Shown here piece by piece: positions 27,027 to 40,235 of a stretch of DNA of 64,000 nucleotides (positions are counted from its first letter, which is position 1; the number at the start of each line of letters is the position of its first letter). The DNA comes from Oikopleura dioica (Eukaryota; Chordata; Appendicularia; Copelata; Oikopleuridae): NCBI GenBank assembly GCA_907165135.1, contig OU015568.1, forward strand, positions 9,742,501 through 9,806,500, read 5' to 3'. The notes under the pieces are model-generated. The model was given only the letters and a program-made list of their open reading frames with translations, was not told the DNA's origin and searched no databases. Made by a program: the position numbers and the translations under genes.

Positions 27027-29191
27027 CTCGGCGTTTTATTTTCCTCGCTCGTTTTTCGTCCGTCTTTTTTGTTTCTCTTTCTTTAATTTTCTGCTGCTGG
27101 CCGCTGTTTTTTCTCTCCCTCAGTCTCTCCTCTCTCTCTCTTTGGATTTCTATTTCTTTCTTTCTGTGTGTGTGCGTCGGGTGCGCAGGTCGCGAGTGGT
27201 GTCACGATCCTCGACTAGCCTCGCGTAGATTTGTGTTTGGGCGGCGATCGATCGCGCGCTCAATTTCACTCGGCGCCAGTCAATTCCGCTCAATTTCGTT
27301 CCTTCTCTTCACTCGCCTCGGGCACCGACTGATCCACCCACTGGTCGTTTCGTCCGTGCAGCTCGCTTCTCCGAGCACGTCTGAATCTCGCACGAATCAA
27401 TCTCTAAACGCACGCACGCTCGTTAGTCCTCGTTGTTCGCACTCTTGCAATAGCAGCTGTAGTAATTATTAAATTATTCCGGTGGTCTGTGGGTGTCTTC
27501 CGCCCAATTCTCGGTGAACTTTTCGAGTTCGGGAAAAAACAGTGAATTCCAAAATTGAAACGCGGGGGCGGTCCGCTTCGGTAGTAGCTCGGTGCGGTAG
27601 CGCCACCACCCTAAGCTCATCCAACCCTAACGCAAACCAGACCACGGCGTCCTCCGAGTGGCTTCTTTTTGCGTATTTTCAGAATGGTTATCGACAATTC
27701 TCCTACCTAAGGAATCTTCGTTTTGGGAAATATAAATTAATCTCAGGTCAAAAATTATTCCTCTTTGAACAATATTTTCAAGTAAATAATTTCCTGTTTC
27801 GAACTCACTGGGAAAAAAGCTCGTAAATTTTTGAATCTCATGACCTCATGAGATTCTCATACCAACAATAAGTCCAATAAAAACCGCTGGTCTGGGACAC
27901 CCCTAGTCCACCCACGTGTCCCAAACTAGAAGTATTTTCACTTTTGCTCTCGCGCGCCACTTTCGCCTTCCGGGTAAAGCGGTAAGTTTAAAAACACCCC
28001 CGTGGCCGCGTGCCTTTGATCGTTAATTCGCCCGACTGTCCCAAACCAGCGGTTTTTACTGTACAAGTAGGTATGAATTTTGCGAAAAAAGTCGATGATC
28101 ACTATTTCCTTTGATAAAAATCATCAAACAAATTCGGAATATCTAATGGTTTGGAGGCGAAAAAGACATTTTCGGACATTGTATTGTACATTGTGAGGAG
28201 ACACCTGCTGAAAGTGCCATGGCTTTTGACGGGTTTGAAAATCGATATTCAATTTTCGGCGAAGCGGCTCGACTTACCCCGGCGTCTCTCCATTATTAAG
28301 TTAGATACATCTTTTAATCATGACTATCTCTGCGCCTTGGTAGTATCAAGCAAGTCTGTAAAGAACTCTATGAGTTTGTGTTTTTTGCGGCGCTCGATTA
28401 CGACTCAGCCAGAAAGTCACTGGCCCTTTAGCTCGCCTTACTCTAGGCTCTGACATCGATTTCCAATAAAAATGGCTGTGAGAGTCCTAGATATTCTACG
28501 ATTCGTAAAACACATAAACAGTTTCTTTACTATCTCTACAAGTCGCTCGATCTCTGGAAAACGGCCGGAGCGCCTGGCGCAGCAAAAGAAGAAGAAAAAA
28601 GCGCTCAGCTGACCGATAAACCGGCTAAAATGCAGCGCGAGATGAAGAAAGTCGGAATAACTAGTCTGTGCCCGAGCCCACAGACGCCCACGCTGGCGAT
28701 TGCGTGCGTGCCCGAATGCGTGTGCCTCCAGAACTCTCCTTTTTTCGTCGTGCGTTGCAATACGTTCGTTAAATAATCATATGAAGCAGTAAGCCATTAG
28801 TTATTACGAACACACACAAGTTTTCAACTTGAATAGTCAACCCCACAATACAAGGCGATTAATGCCATCATTTTTTTCGATGCAAGTAAATATTTATATA
28901 ACTGACTCTTCCTGCGAAAAATGCGATGAAATCAAAATACAACGACTTTGGTTTGAATGCGGATTGTACTTTTTCTTATCATATAATAATTTATAATGTT
29001 AAGTTTATATATATATATAGTCTCGCCGAGGGCTTTCTCGATTTTTGAAACAGAATGAATTCAGTAAGAAAAGAAGGAAGGAGAATGCGCCGCCCATGGC
29101 AAAGTGGTTTAGTGTAAGTCTACATGAGGAACTTGATTCATATTGCACTGTTTTCTAGAGTCGGATATAAACACACCAGGAGTATTTGCGC
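27027..29191. other. Non-coding interval: G-beta promoter/5' UTR and a small MITE
   Basis: Immediately upstream of G-beta the plus strand is strongly C/T-rich (27040-27200; G/A-rich in the sense of the gene), as expected of a 5' UTR or promoter tract. GC-rich unique sequence follows to about 27640, then a pogo-like inverted-repeat element at 27873-28063. From 28070 to 29190 I find no gene. Confidence 0.5.
27873..28063. mobile_element. Small pogo/Tc1-like MITE
   Basis: The left end ATAAAAACCGCTGGTCTGGG (from 27877) and the right end at 28037-28063 are inverted copies, 24 of 27 positions matching when the outer bases are included. The right terminus reads TTTTTACTGTA, i.e. TACAGTAAAAACC outward-in, which resembles pogo/Tigger termini with a TA target. 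The left outermost bases have diverged. No coding capacity in about 190 bp. Confidence 0.65.
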
Positions 29192-31444
29192 TCAGTCGAT
29201 CTTGATCTGGCCGTAGATCTTGTTGATGAAGGCGAAGGAGGCGTAGAATGAAATCGTGCCCGTGAAAATTGCGAACGTCAACGTAATCAGAGCCGTGTAG
29301 CCTATTTTACAAATTAAATGAATAGCTTTAATTAGCATGTGACTACTTACCAAAATACAAAAGAGTTGGCACGAACGAGGTGATCTCGAGCTTGGTGTAG
29401 AAGTAGAAAATTGAATAAAGGAAGACGTAGAATGCGCTTCCCGAACCGACGAAGAAGCTCCTCCACCACCTATTAACATCAGCGTTTAAAATTGTTAATA
29501 ACAATTTTAGTTTTACCAGTTGTAGTCTTCGGCGCAGAGCTGGAAGTAAACCATGACGATGGCGATTTGAGAGCAAGCGATGATGAGGATGATAAACACT
29601 ATAATTTACTCAAACAAAGAAGATAAAAGAAAAGTTACCAAGAAAAAGGAATCCGAAGAGATAATAAAATTCGTTTTCCCATAGGGCCGTGAAGATGAAG
29701 AAGAGCTCAATAAATACTGCACCAAACGGGAGCACTCCAGACATAAGAAGAGAAACGAACGAATTCATGTACCATGGTTGGTCTGGCACCTGTCGAGGGA
29801 TCTGGTTTGTTCGGACGGGCGCTTCGTAAGGCTGCTTTCTGAAGCCGAAGTAATAACCAGTCATGACGAGAGGGAGCGAAACACCGAACCACATGCAGAG
29901 AATAGCGAGCATTGTTGTGAAAGGAACAGCGCCAGAAGACTTCTGGCCCCAGATGAAGAAGTTGAGAAGGAAACAAGTTCCAAAAGTGATGCTTGGGTAG
30001 AGAAGACCCGTCCAAATCGCTGCGCTCTTCCAGCTCTGGCCCCGGACTGTTTTGTAAAGTCGCCCAGAGAAATATCCAGAGAAGATGCCCATAAACATAA
30101 ACAAGAAAAAACCAGCTAGGAAAATATATCGTTCGAATACTGTTGTTAAAAAATCATATCACCTGTGACAAGAGAGCCTCTTGCTGACGGCGAAAGCATT
30201 CCAAACATAGCAACAACGATAGTGATCATAGCCATAAGGCCAATTTGTACTCCTGAGCCAATAAATGCGCACAAGATTGAAGAGTACTGCGGTGGTCGGA
30301 AAACGTCGCCGTGGACAAGTTTCCAGCCAGTTTCTTCCATCGCCTCGTCCAGTTCGTCATCCTCCTTGTTGTACTGGGCGATGTCGCGGCGAAGCGTCCT
30401 TGAAAAGGTAAATTTAAGCTAGGAAGAGCTTGAATATTATACCTGACGATGATCATGGCGAGAATACCAGCAAGGAAGAAGACAACAACGATGGAGTTGA
30501 CAATCGAAAACCAGTGAATCTGAACATCTCCCATTTCCAAATAAGTGTCCCATCTTGACGCCCATCGGATCTGTGACTCTTCCCAATGAACTTAAAAACA
30601 TTAATAAAGAAGATATATTATAAGAACGCACCAGAGTAGCTAAAGCTAATTTGAGAGACCGTATCATCAATTTTCATGTGTTTATCGTTGACATCGATCG
30701 AGCAAGAGTTGTCGTCGCCTGGGTTAGTTGTAGCTACGGATTTCGGACTGACTTCGAATGCAACAACTCGATACTGCTCGCCAAGGACGTCGTCGAATTG
30801 TTTGTTGTACTTGATGTTGAGCTCCAAGTGGTTATTGATGAATAAATCTTCGCCATCGACGATACCGAGTTTGTATCCATGCTCGTATTGTGTTACATCG
30901 TCTTATTTTGTGCCCATAAAATAAGATAGAAAAGATGAGTTTTTACCTTCAAGTTTCCATTTGGTGGCAATGGGGAGATTGTCAGCGAGGAGGTGAACAG
31001 TGTATGCTTCCTTGATTTTCTTGACGAAAGCGTCTCGCTCTTCAGAAGTAATTGGTTGAGTGCAGAGGATTGTGCACTCCTGGTCGACTCCAACTCGCAC
31101 ATCTCAAAAGAGAAACAATTACTATACTTTCCTGTGTATTAGTATACCGTAGTTAGTGTTGACGATTCTATCACCGCGGAGGACTTCTCCGAGATTTTCT
31201 GTCTGGTAAACAACCTGGTATCGAATGTTAAAAAATGAAGCTAAAATTTGTTCATTACTTTTTCCGGCTTACAAAGAGGAAGTGAGTAGTACTCGTATGG
31301 CAGTTGTGTCTTTGAAGAAGTCATTTTAACAGCTTTGATTTCAACTTTGTCTTCTTGAGCGAAGTCGATTGGCGCAACTCCTGGCACGTAAAATGCAGAC
31401 GCATGCTGCAGGAGTGCGACTAAACCCCACAGCCCCTTCGCCAT
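29192..31444 (-). CDS. TM9SF4: TM9SF4-type nonaspanin
   Basis: A nine-membrane-span protein of the Golgi/endosomal system. It has a signal peptide ([17 protein letters not shown]) followed by [20 protein letters not shown] and [20 protein letters not shown], the TM9SF4 lumenal start. The lumenal domain includes CSTNP-like [10 protein letters not shown] and [13 protein letters not shown]. The membrane part shows [38 protein letters not shown], the pore-side [19 protein letters not shown], and [20 protein letters not shown]. It ends KIYGQIKID, a KxD-type C-terminal Golgi-retention signal known for this family. About eight small introns. The start was chosen at the ATG directly preceding the hydrophobic leader. 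Confidence 0.95.
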
Positions 31445-31865
31445 GCTTAACAAGAATCAATCAGAAATTTTATCGGATTTATTCGAATTTATGTATAGTT
31501 ATATTGCACATAAAGCATTTCTTTAGCAAACGTAACAGGAAAAGGCAAGATGATGAAATGAAAATGAATGAATGGAAAAAATATGTATTTGTTGACAAGA
31601 GTAGAATAATTGAACTAAACAAGTATTCGGAATTCGACAAATAAATTCAGAACTTTGCTCATTTGTGAATCGATAGGTGAAGTTACATTTAAATAAATTT
31701 TAAGTTTAGATACAGGAACAGCTTGGCAATGGCTCTAAGGTCTTTTTTATATCAAAAGATAGGACTATCACGATCGCGATGATGATAGGCATTGAAACAG
31801 AAAGTGCAGTTTGGTTTTGGGAAGAAGTCACAATAGAAAACACTCGGTCTTGGGATATTCTTTGT
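31445..31865. other. Intergenic, TM9SF4 promoter / GLG1 3' UTR
   Basis: About 420 bp of A/T-rich sequence with no ORF, repeat or RNA gene that I can support. Confidence 0.5.
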
Positions 31866-34800
31866 TCAAAGCGCTTTGCGTTCTCTGGCACGAGCAGTCA
31901 CTCGACCAAGGCTCATTCCACAACCGAGAAGGACAAGGCAGAGCCCGGCGAGAACCGCGAACAAGTAGTGCGAGTGGTTGGACCGTTGAATCGAGTAGTA
32001 GAGGTCTTCGACGCCTTCGATCTTCATGCTTTGTGCTTTCTGCCACATGTCCCGTCGCTCGTGCAGCTTAGAGAGACAAGCTTCCGAAAGACTCTTCGGT
32101 TTCTTCTTCATCATATTGACAAGGCAGTTGATTCGACGTCCGTGTCCAGGCTCAACGTCCGTGCAGTACATTTTTAGATCCGTGCCGCAAGCATTTTGAA
32201 GAGTGGCATCCACATTCACATCGACCTCACCTTCTTGGATAAGCTTGCCAATGTAAATTCTACACGGCTCACTTTCCTTGAGCTCTTCATTGTTGAACTT
32301 TTCTTTGAGACACTCTATCGGGTCTTCGACGGACTCAGGAGAGCACATAATCTTCAGTGGGGAAATGGGGCCTTTGTTGCAGAATTTTTTGAGCTCTGGG
32401 TCAAGTTCGTAGTGTTTGATCTCCTGCTTCATCAAATTTTCAACATGGGAAGCGCAATTCTTCGTAAGAATTAGTTTGTTATCCTTTGACGCTTGTTGCT
32501 AAAATGATCATTTAGAAATGGTCAAATGAAAAATGAAACCTTGATGAAATTGTTCTTCAAACAAGAAATAACTCGTCCTTCGAAAAGAGCTCCTTTGTCT
32601 GAATTCATATCTGCCTTTAGCTCTGATACGAGCTGTTTCATTTCGCCGAACTCAGCTGGGCATACTCTACGAGCAAAAAATTAGTCTAGGACTCATAAAA
32701 TTAATAACCTTTGGATATCGAGGTGGCAAGCCTTTGAGAGTTGAGGATTGAGCTTGATATTTTCCGCTCCCATCATCTGTCTCGCTTTGACCGCCATGCG
32801 ACACTCCTTCGACATTAGATCATCGCCAACGTGCTCCACAAGACAGGGCATCACATTCTGAATTTTATGTAACAAATCTAGTCATCTTTGATTTCTACCT
32901 TCATATTGGAAGCTTGCCCGCAGTGAGCTTGGATGACAGGCTTGCAGGCTTTGATAAGGAAGTAGTCAACAGCCGGGTTATCCGCCTCGATCTCGATGTC
33001 CTCAAAAAAGATAAAGTCGCGTCAGAACATATGATATTGAACATAACCAGATCATATCAAAAACTTTGTCATAATTCGGCTATCAACCAAATCTTTACCT
33101 CGAATAAGACTCCAGCGCATTTATTACTGAGATCATCTTTCTTTTCTTTCAAGCACTCTTCGATTCTGCCAGCTCCTATCAAATAAATTAAATACTATCT
33201 TTCTCACATAGCACGAACCTGGTTTGACATCATTGCAGTGAACCTTGATGTCCAAAGCGCAAGCTCTAATAATTTCTGGTCGAAGACGAACGTCTTCAGA
33301 TTCAGACAAGAGCTCGAAGTTAACTTGCGCTCGGCAAACATCAGAAATATCGTGCGAGCTCTCTGACAAAACCGCGTTTCGAATTCTCTCGGAGAGACAG
33401 TGGACAATTTGCGGTTTTGACTGCTGCTGCGCCTGATTATGGCAGTACATCTGGATATCCTTTTTGCAACCTAAAGTTGTTTGTTATCAGAAATTGGCAA
33501 AAATTATAATTTTTGTACGATATCGTACTTTTGAAGAACGCGTAACCAAGCTTATAGTCCGTCATCGAGATAATCTGGAAGTGCAAAACACCAGCTTGAC
33601 ACTTCTCGTCCATGTCCTGCTCATTTTTGTGATTGATGAGGCAACCCAAAACCTTTCCTTCATCTTCAGATTTCAGTGCAGGCTTGCAGAACTTTTCGAC
33701 CATAGGCTCACAAGAAGTGAAAAGAACTTGCTCGAGATCAAGATCTTCAGAAGCAATTTGAGTTAACTTGGCGACTTGCTCGGCACACTGCTGGTCGTGC
33801 GCTCGAGTGGACTTCTTCATATCTTCATAATGATCTTGGAGGCACAAAAACTCGACTTTCTTCAAAGCATCTTCTTCTGAACACATGCTTCCTAAAGTAG
33901 GTCGACAGGCAGCTTCCAGTTCGGGATTGAGTTCAACTTCCATAGCTCGCTGTTTCATGACACGGTGCACTTGCTCGGCGCATTTAGCCTTAAGGGTTCT
34001 TCCTGCTCCGTTTTTACCGACATCCTCCTCGAATGGATGGCTATGTCTGTACAAACAACCGATCACCATTGAAAGAGGAATTGGAAGTTCTTCTTCGTCG
34101 TCGACCTCATTGAAAGTTCCGACATTACAGAGATCTTCAGCGTCTTCATGACAAGCGCGACGGAATTTCTTATCCCACGAAAAGTCTCTTGAAAGGAAGT
34201 ACTGGGTTTCTAAGAGTGATTTTCGACAGAGTGGATGCTCTTGGACCATTTGGTGAGAGTGCAGATTCTCAAGCAGACACGACAAGACTTCAGCGTCATC
34301 ATCATTTGAATCCTTGCAAAGTTCAGCGGCAATCGGGCTGCAGAGATGGTCGAGTCGCTTGTCGACCCTGAAACTATCGTCGGCCTCGGTCTCTTCGATA
34401 AGCTCGTAAAGAGCATCTTCGCAATCGTCGGAAATATCTTCGTCGACATCTGGGTCTGTGTCGAGTCCCATCAAACAGTGGAGCGTTTCGCCTCCTTTGA
34501 CAATACCTCCATCGCAGTACGTTTTGATCTCAATTTTGCATGCGGAAACGACTTCTGGCGAAAGAGAGTAATCTTCCATCAAGAATTGTCGGTAAGCAAG
34601 AAGTTCCGAATCACAGCTGCCTTCAACAGCAAGCAATTTTCCGTTTTTATCCTTCTTTTCTTTTCGCAACTTCTTTTCAACGCACATGAGGATGTCCGAA
34701 AGACCTGCGAATTCACCACCCATTTGGAGGTTATCGAACTCGGCAGTATCACATCCAAATTGGCGGAATGATTTTCTACATGTCTTGTGCAGATTGTAGC

Positions 34801-35878
34801 CCGCCTTGTAATCCGCAGAGTAGATCAATCGTTCGCGAATAGTAATGGCTTGTTGGCAGTCTTCGGTCATCGCTTTGTCGAACTTGTGGCGGAAGAGACA
34901 AGAGTACACTTTTCCATCTCCAGCGGGTATCTCTGCGCAATCTGGGAAATTATCTCTATCATCTCGGCAGGCCATGTAAAAAGCCCTGTCGAGAGTAAAA
35001 TCGTCAGCAGAGAGCTCGGCCAGATTCACAAGCTCCTTTTGGCACCCTTCACTGATTTCTTCATCGTCGCCGAGATGATTTTCGAGACATTGAACAACAG
35101 CTCCTTGGGAATGTTGCTGAAGCCAAGGATTGATGCCTTCGTCTTCGTCCAGACTTTGGCCAAAGTCATTTCGCCCGCATTGGTACTTGAAGATGTCGTT
35201 TTTGCATTGATTCACAAAATTACAAATGAGTCGGAAATCCGAAAACACGACCTTCGAGATATCGGTTAGGTAACTTCGGCAGCTAGGATCGTCAGTTATT
35301 TGAAGGCGGTAGTCCATAAGACAAGGGATGAGCTTATTGTCAGCTCCGAATGGTTCGGAGTAGTAATGAGCGCATTCGGAGGCAACACCGGCGATGGAAT
35401 CTTGCGGGCATTTTTGAGACACGAGTTTTTGGATTTCTTTGCTTTCAGTTTGCGAATGCTTCCAGATCTAGGAAATTTATGATAAAAGAGGATTATTTGT
35501 GCTATTAAAATACCCATAAAAAGTGCTGACACTGCTCATCAACAAGTTTTCCTTCAGATGCGGCGATTTCAAGACAATTGTAGACTAAATAGTCATCCTT
35601 GCGGATTCTTTTGGCTGGACAGAGCTTTTGAACTTGCGCGGCGCAAAATTCAGACTCGGCAATGGGAGGTAACGTGGACTCACTCACTGAAATATCGTCA
35701 ATCGAGTCAGTTTTTCTTGTCTTTCAGCGCCCTGTTTCCGATTGAGAAAAGTGAATTAGATAGGAGCAAGAAAACGTGAGTATTTCAATCATTCCTGAGC
35801 TGCAGGGTCATTGGCATTGGCTGCTTGGCCCGAAACCAGTTGTTCCAACCCGACGAATGCTAACAGAGACAATTTCAT
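31866..35878 (-). CDS. GLG1: GLG1, Golgi apparatus protein 1 (cysteine-rich FGF receptor / MG-160)
   Basis: A type I Golgi membrane glycoprotein that binds FGFs and latent growth factors. It has a signal peptide, MKLSLLAFVGLEQLVSGQA, and then more than a dozen repeats of about 60 residues in the cys-rich GLG1 module (C-x2-D/E-x(n)-C ... L-x-C-L). One example is LCSPIAAELCKDSNDDDAEV. A single membrane segment YLFAVLAGLCLVLLGCGMSL and a short basic tail ending RARERKAL follow. One unbroken exon (about 33470-35420) carries most repeats, while the 3' repeats are split by small introns. Family, orientation and both ends are clear. Confidence 0.93.
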
Positions 35879-36114
35879 GTTCTAAATTTACAAGTTAAAT
35901 CCCCGATTCACACGTAAGAAATAATCAATTTCAAAATAAATAAGCACTCGGCCAAAATTGTAAAGAAATTCCGACTTTACAATTTTTACAAGTTGATACT
36001 CAGTACTAAATTGGACTGTTTGGTAAACACAGAGTCAGATTGAAGCCAGAAATAAACAAGAAATAAAAGGTTCCAGGTAGATGAAGAACTGTCAGTGATA
36101 ATTGTAAAATAAGT

Positions 36115-37701
36115 CTAGAGGTCAGTGTCGATCACGGAGTGGAAAATGTATCCGCCGATCTTTGAGAGAGCCTGTGCGTTTGAAACCAGCCAGAGCAGGT
36201 ACTTGATGGCGACGACAAAAGTTCCTTCGGGAAGTCTTTCGAGGCCGGATGGGTTCGACCAGGGCTCAGTCTGTGGGCCGTACCAAGTCAGTCCGCTCGC
36301 TGATTTATACAAGAGACTGAGGAAAAGCATAAGGACGGTGGGCAGGATATATTGAAGCGCAGTTACCAATGTATAGTACCTAAATTTGATTAATTTCTTT
36401 AGCCACTTTTCAAAATGAAGACTAACCAGATAAGAGTAACGTTTTTGTTCATCTCCTGCTGTGTGTAATTTTTCTTCATTTTTCGCGCTCTTTCGACTCT
36501 CGTTTTCGCAATAGCTAGGTATGCTTGAATATGGGATCGCCACATCACTAGAGTCCAAATAGAGCTCCCAATAATAATTCCTAGTTGGATTCTGTCGATG
36601 AGTACGTCGTCAAATCCGCCTGGGAGCCACTCAAACTAGAAGTTTCTCGTCAGTAATTATCCGTTTGTAAGCGCTTACGTTTTCGATGTTGCTCGGTTCT
36701 TGAAGACGGTATCGGAAAAGTTTGGGAAAAAAGGTCACAGGAATAAGCAATCCAGAAAAGAACGAGCCATGAATCAACATCTTCTTGAGTCCTTTTTCCT
36801 AGAAGCACTTATAAAATTTCATCGTGAAAGATTTCCTACGTTTTCAGAAGCATCCCGGTTCATTTGAGCAACTCTAAATCCACAGAAAGAGAACACTGAG
36901 CCGAAGAAAGCAGAAAAGAGGCAGATGATCAGCGTCAGACCAAGTTTTGACATCCTCTCGAGGTTCGCAACAAGTTCATGGAATCCAAGCTCGATCCATT
37001 CAGAAGAGAGCGTGAGCGCGCTCAAACTCGAGACAAAGGTGAAAGTGCCGAACATGACGAGCTAATTCAACAATTACTTTTGGCATTTTGATAAGGTTAC
37101 TCACCAGGCTGCGCTCGCCAGTGCTTCTTATCAGCTTCGAGGATAATCGAGCCAGGTTAATTGAGCAAAACAAACTGGCAAGGACGACCCAAATGACGGA
37201 TAAATTCAGCTCGTCGGGAATCGCTTCACCTCTCCATTTAAACTCACTTGAATATTATGAAGAATTAATCAACGAGCTAGAAATTTTACCTTGGAACTAA
37301 TTCGGTAACCGCGAGCACAAATAGCGTAGTTAGACTAAACTCGATGAGCCAGCAAAACTCCGGGTAAAAATGAAGGAAACTCCAGTCTTCAGCCTTGACT
37401 TGTGCAAAATACAAAGGCACCTCAGCATCCTAAAATTAATCGATAATAAGCTGCAAAATTTATTATTGTGAATTACTTTTGGAATGACAAAGTCCTTGCT
37501 TTGAACATTTTGATTTCTCTTTGAAGTCTTCACATTCTTGGGCTTGAGCTGGGCTGCTTGTCTGCAATCATTCTCTGAGGGTGCATAGAATCGGTAAAAT
37601 CCGGTAAGAAGCTTGCTCGGTAGATCGAAAATAGGTATCAGCTTCCGCAGGAAGAACAGCCCAATTATCGACACTGTCAGGTTAAAGCCGAAAACAGCCA
37701 T
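36115..37701 (-). CDS. TMEM161: TMEM161 family multi-pass membrane protein
   Basis: It begins MAVFGFNLTVSIIGLFFLRK, equivalent to the conserved MAVxGxQLVVT start of TMEM161A/B. Further anchors are YAPSENDCRQAAQLKPKNVK, the GSVFSFCGFRVAQMNRDASE segment (family: GAFLTFPGLRLAQTHRDA) and the C-terminal YYTLVTALQYILPTVLMLF. About eight hydrophobic segments. The molecular role is poorly known; vertebrate TMEM161B affects cardiac rhythm and brain folding. Introns are about 45-60 bp. Upstream in the minus-strand row with GLG1 (236 bp between them). I cannot say A or B, as one ancestral gene is likely. Confidence 0.85.
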
Positions 37702-38174
37702 TTAACCTGGAAAAGAGAATACTTTTTAGAGAAATTTAGGAACTGAGAAAATAAGAAATTGCAGCAAAGTACGAAAATATAGGAGCGGACAGACGTCAGC
37801 TGAGGCACAGTAGGAGAGAAAAGCGTGACAGTGCGCCACGTCAATTTGTGTAAAATTGGAATGAATTCGTTTCAGGCTCATTTGAAGTTTTCAAGGCGAT
37901 CCAGCTCTGTTAGGTCTACGATCGGCTTTGATGTGCGCTGCGGGACGCTGGCGTCGGACTTTCTTCGCTGTGGCTTCGACAAGTGTCTCTCCATGTATCT
38001 GATACGGTGGTTCTTATTTTAAGCATTCGGATTGAAAGGAAGTAAGTTTCGAAATTTTATTTTTAGTTCAATGCCTCTTGAAATGCTTGCGTATTATCGT
38101 GGGGTGCCCGCGGGCGCTCAGGGCCTCTTTTGCTCATCAAAATTTAGGTCTTGGTGTTTGCGCATCAACAAAGC
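37702..38174. other. Intergenic, TMEM161 upstream region
   Basis: About 470 bp up to the left target duplication of the large repeat element. I see no coding exon. It would contain the TMEM161 promoter. Confidence 0.45.
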
Positions 38175-38577
38175 CAGAGTTCGAAATTTTTGCGGCTCCC
38201 GGGCAAGGGGGCGGCGGGCGGGCGGGCACGGGCAGAATATTTAAGATTCCCGAGGGCAAAAACGGTCACGGGCACAAAAACGAATTTTCCCGCGAGCCAA
38301 GCGGGCACGGGCACTATAATAAATTTTCCCGCGGGCAGATACGGGCACGGGCATGAATGAGAAGATTCCCGCGGGCATAAACGGGCACGGGCGGTTTGCC
38401 CGCGTTCCCGCACGAAATATTCCCGAGGGCAGCCCGGGGGAACATTTTTTTCTACTGCTAAATCTCAAGCATATTTTTCAAAATAAGAAAATAAAATAAA
38501 AACGACCCTTCGGATTTTTATATCGCAAGTTTTAGGGGCTAGTTAAAAACTACGACCGAATGGTCTCCGTTTCCCCA

Positions 38578-40210
38578 AGTTGGGCAAATGGCGACTTGGG
38601 CAAACGGCGATGTGAATTAATTAAATTGATTGATCATATAACTTTGTTGTATTGGCTTCTCCACAGCCAACCCCTGCTTCACCAACTTCAGTCCCGGCTT
38701 CAACAACTTCGATCCAAGCTTTTTAGAAATCAATGTTGGTGGCTCAAACGTCAACGGGATTCGCGTTGGAGAAGTCGTGATTGACGTCGAAGAACTCGGG
38801 ACTGACATTAGAGAAGCCATGATTGAAGTCGGTGAAGCTAGGATTGACGATGTAGACCCAGAATTGACGTTGGAAAAACCAAAATTGATATAATATTAAT
38901 GATAGTGGAGAAGACATGATTGAAGTTGGTGAAGCCAGGATTGGCGTTGAAGAATTCAGGATTCTCCGTTTGCTCAACTTGGGCAAACGGCGACTTGGGC
39001 AAACGGCGATGTGAATTAATTTAAATTGATTGATCATATAACTTTTATTGTCTTCTTCACAGTCAATCCCGGCTTCACTTATTTCAATCCCGGCTTCAAA
39101 AACTTCGATCCTAGCTTTTCAGACGTCAATCTTGGTGGCTCAAACTTGAATCCTGGCATCTCCAGCGCAGTGTTTGAAATAATGGTTAAAACTCTCGTGA
39201 GCGAGTGAGCGCGAGCAGAGGCCCTCAGAATTTTAACACGAGTGAGCGAGCGCGAGCAGACTCTTTTGATTTTTTCGTGAGCGAGCGAGCGCGAGCGCAG
39301 ATACCAGGATTTTTCTATGAGTGAGCAAGCGTGAGCGCTCCCTCGCTCGCTCGCGCTCACTCGCAGCTTTTCAACAACGTTTTCATTGAGTGATTTCTTG
39401 AAAAATTCTAGTACTTTCAAATTTGAAGGACTTTTAACTATCATAAGTTAATGATGTGTATTCTTACGAGATGAAAAGATAAAATCAAGATAGATTTCAT
39501 GAATATTAAATGATTTTGTCATGAGGGTGACTTCACTTAAAATAACCGTGAGCGAGCGCGAGTGAGTGCAAGCAGGGACCTTGGAATTTTATGGTGAGTG
39601 AGCGAGCGCGAGCAAAGGTTCTCGAGATCAACGTGAGTGAGTGAGCATGAGCGCTCGCTCACTCGCTCGCGCTCGCTCGTGGCTCGCGCTCACCATTTTT
39701 TCAAACACTGCTCCAGCGTCAATCCCGGCTTCTTCAATGCTGATCCGGGCGTCACTTACTTCAATCCAAGCTTCTCAAACGTCACTCCCGGCTTCTCAGT
39801 TGTCAATCATCGCTTCTCGAATGTCGATCATGGCTTCTTCAAGATAAAATTGGCGTTGAAAAAGCCGAGATGGAGATGGATGAAGCCGGGATCGACGTTG
39901 GAGAAGTCGGGATCGACGATGGAGAAATCGGGATTGACGTCGAAGAACCCGGGATGGACATTGGAGAAGCCATATTTGAAGTCGGTGAAGCGAGAATTGG
40001 CGATGGAGAAGCCATAATTGATATAGTGTCGATGATATTGGAGAAAACATGATTGATGTTGGTGAAGCCAGGATTGGCGTTGAAGAAGCCAGGATTGACA
40101 TTAAAAAAAGCCAAATAATGTCTAATGATCAATTAATATAAACTTTTTTCAGATCGCCGTTTGCCCAAGATCTCCGTTTCTCCAAGTTGGGCAAACGGCG
40201 ATTTGGGCAA
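38578..40210. repeat. Dispersed TTGGGCAAACGGCGA boxes
   Basis: The box occurs in tandem pairs at 38578-38610 and 38975-39010, each followed by the same GTGAATTAATT...GATTGATCATATAACTTT sequence (a direct repeat of about 70 bp). It recurs at 40147-40208 with copies in both orientations. The boxes frame the minisatellite blocks, suggesting duplication of a module rather than independent events. Confidence 0.75.
38660..40120. repeat. Head-to-head 21-bp minisatellites with GAGC-rich blocks
   Basis: A 21-bp unit, consensus near GGCTTCTCAAACGTCAATCC, encodes a degenerate GFSNVNP heptad. It is read forward at 38665-38730, 39060-39170 and 39710-39840, and as the reverse complement at 38765-38965 and 39855-40110. 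The orientation flips make long imperfect palindromes. Blocks of (GAGC/GCGAGC)n lie at 39195-39365 and 39545-39690, the latter pairing with themselves. Open frames across it on both strands follow from the 21-bp period and are not genes. Confidence 0.85.
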
Positions 40211-40235
40211 AGAACTCTAGAGCAAAGAAGAAGAC

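Noticed and set aside
39637-40017. 126-codon plus ORF with FNPSFSNV heptads
   Set aside because: It follows the 21-bp minisatellite period and appears on both strands, so it is not evidence of a gene.
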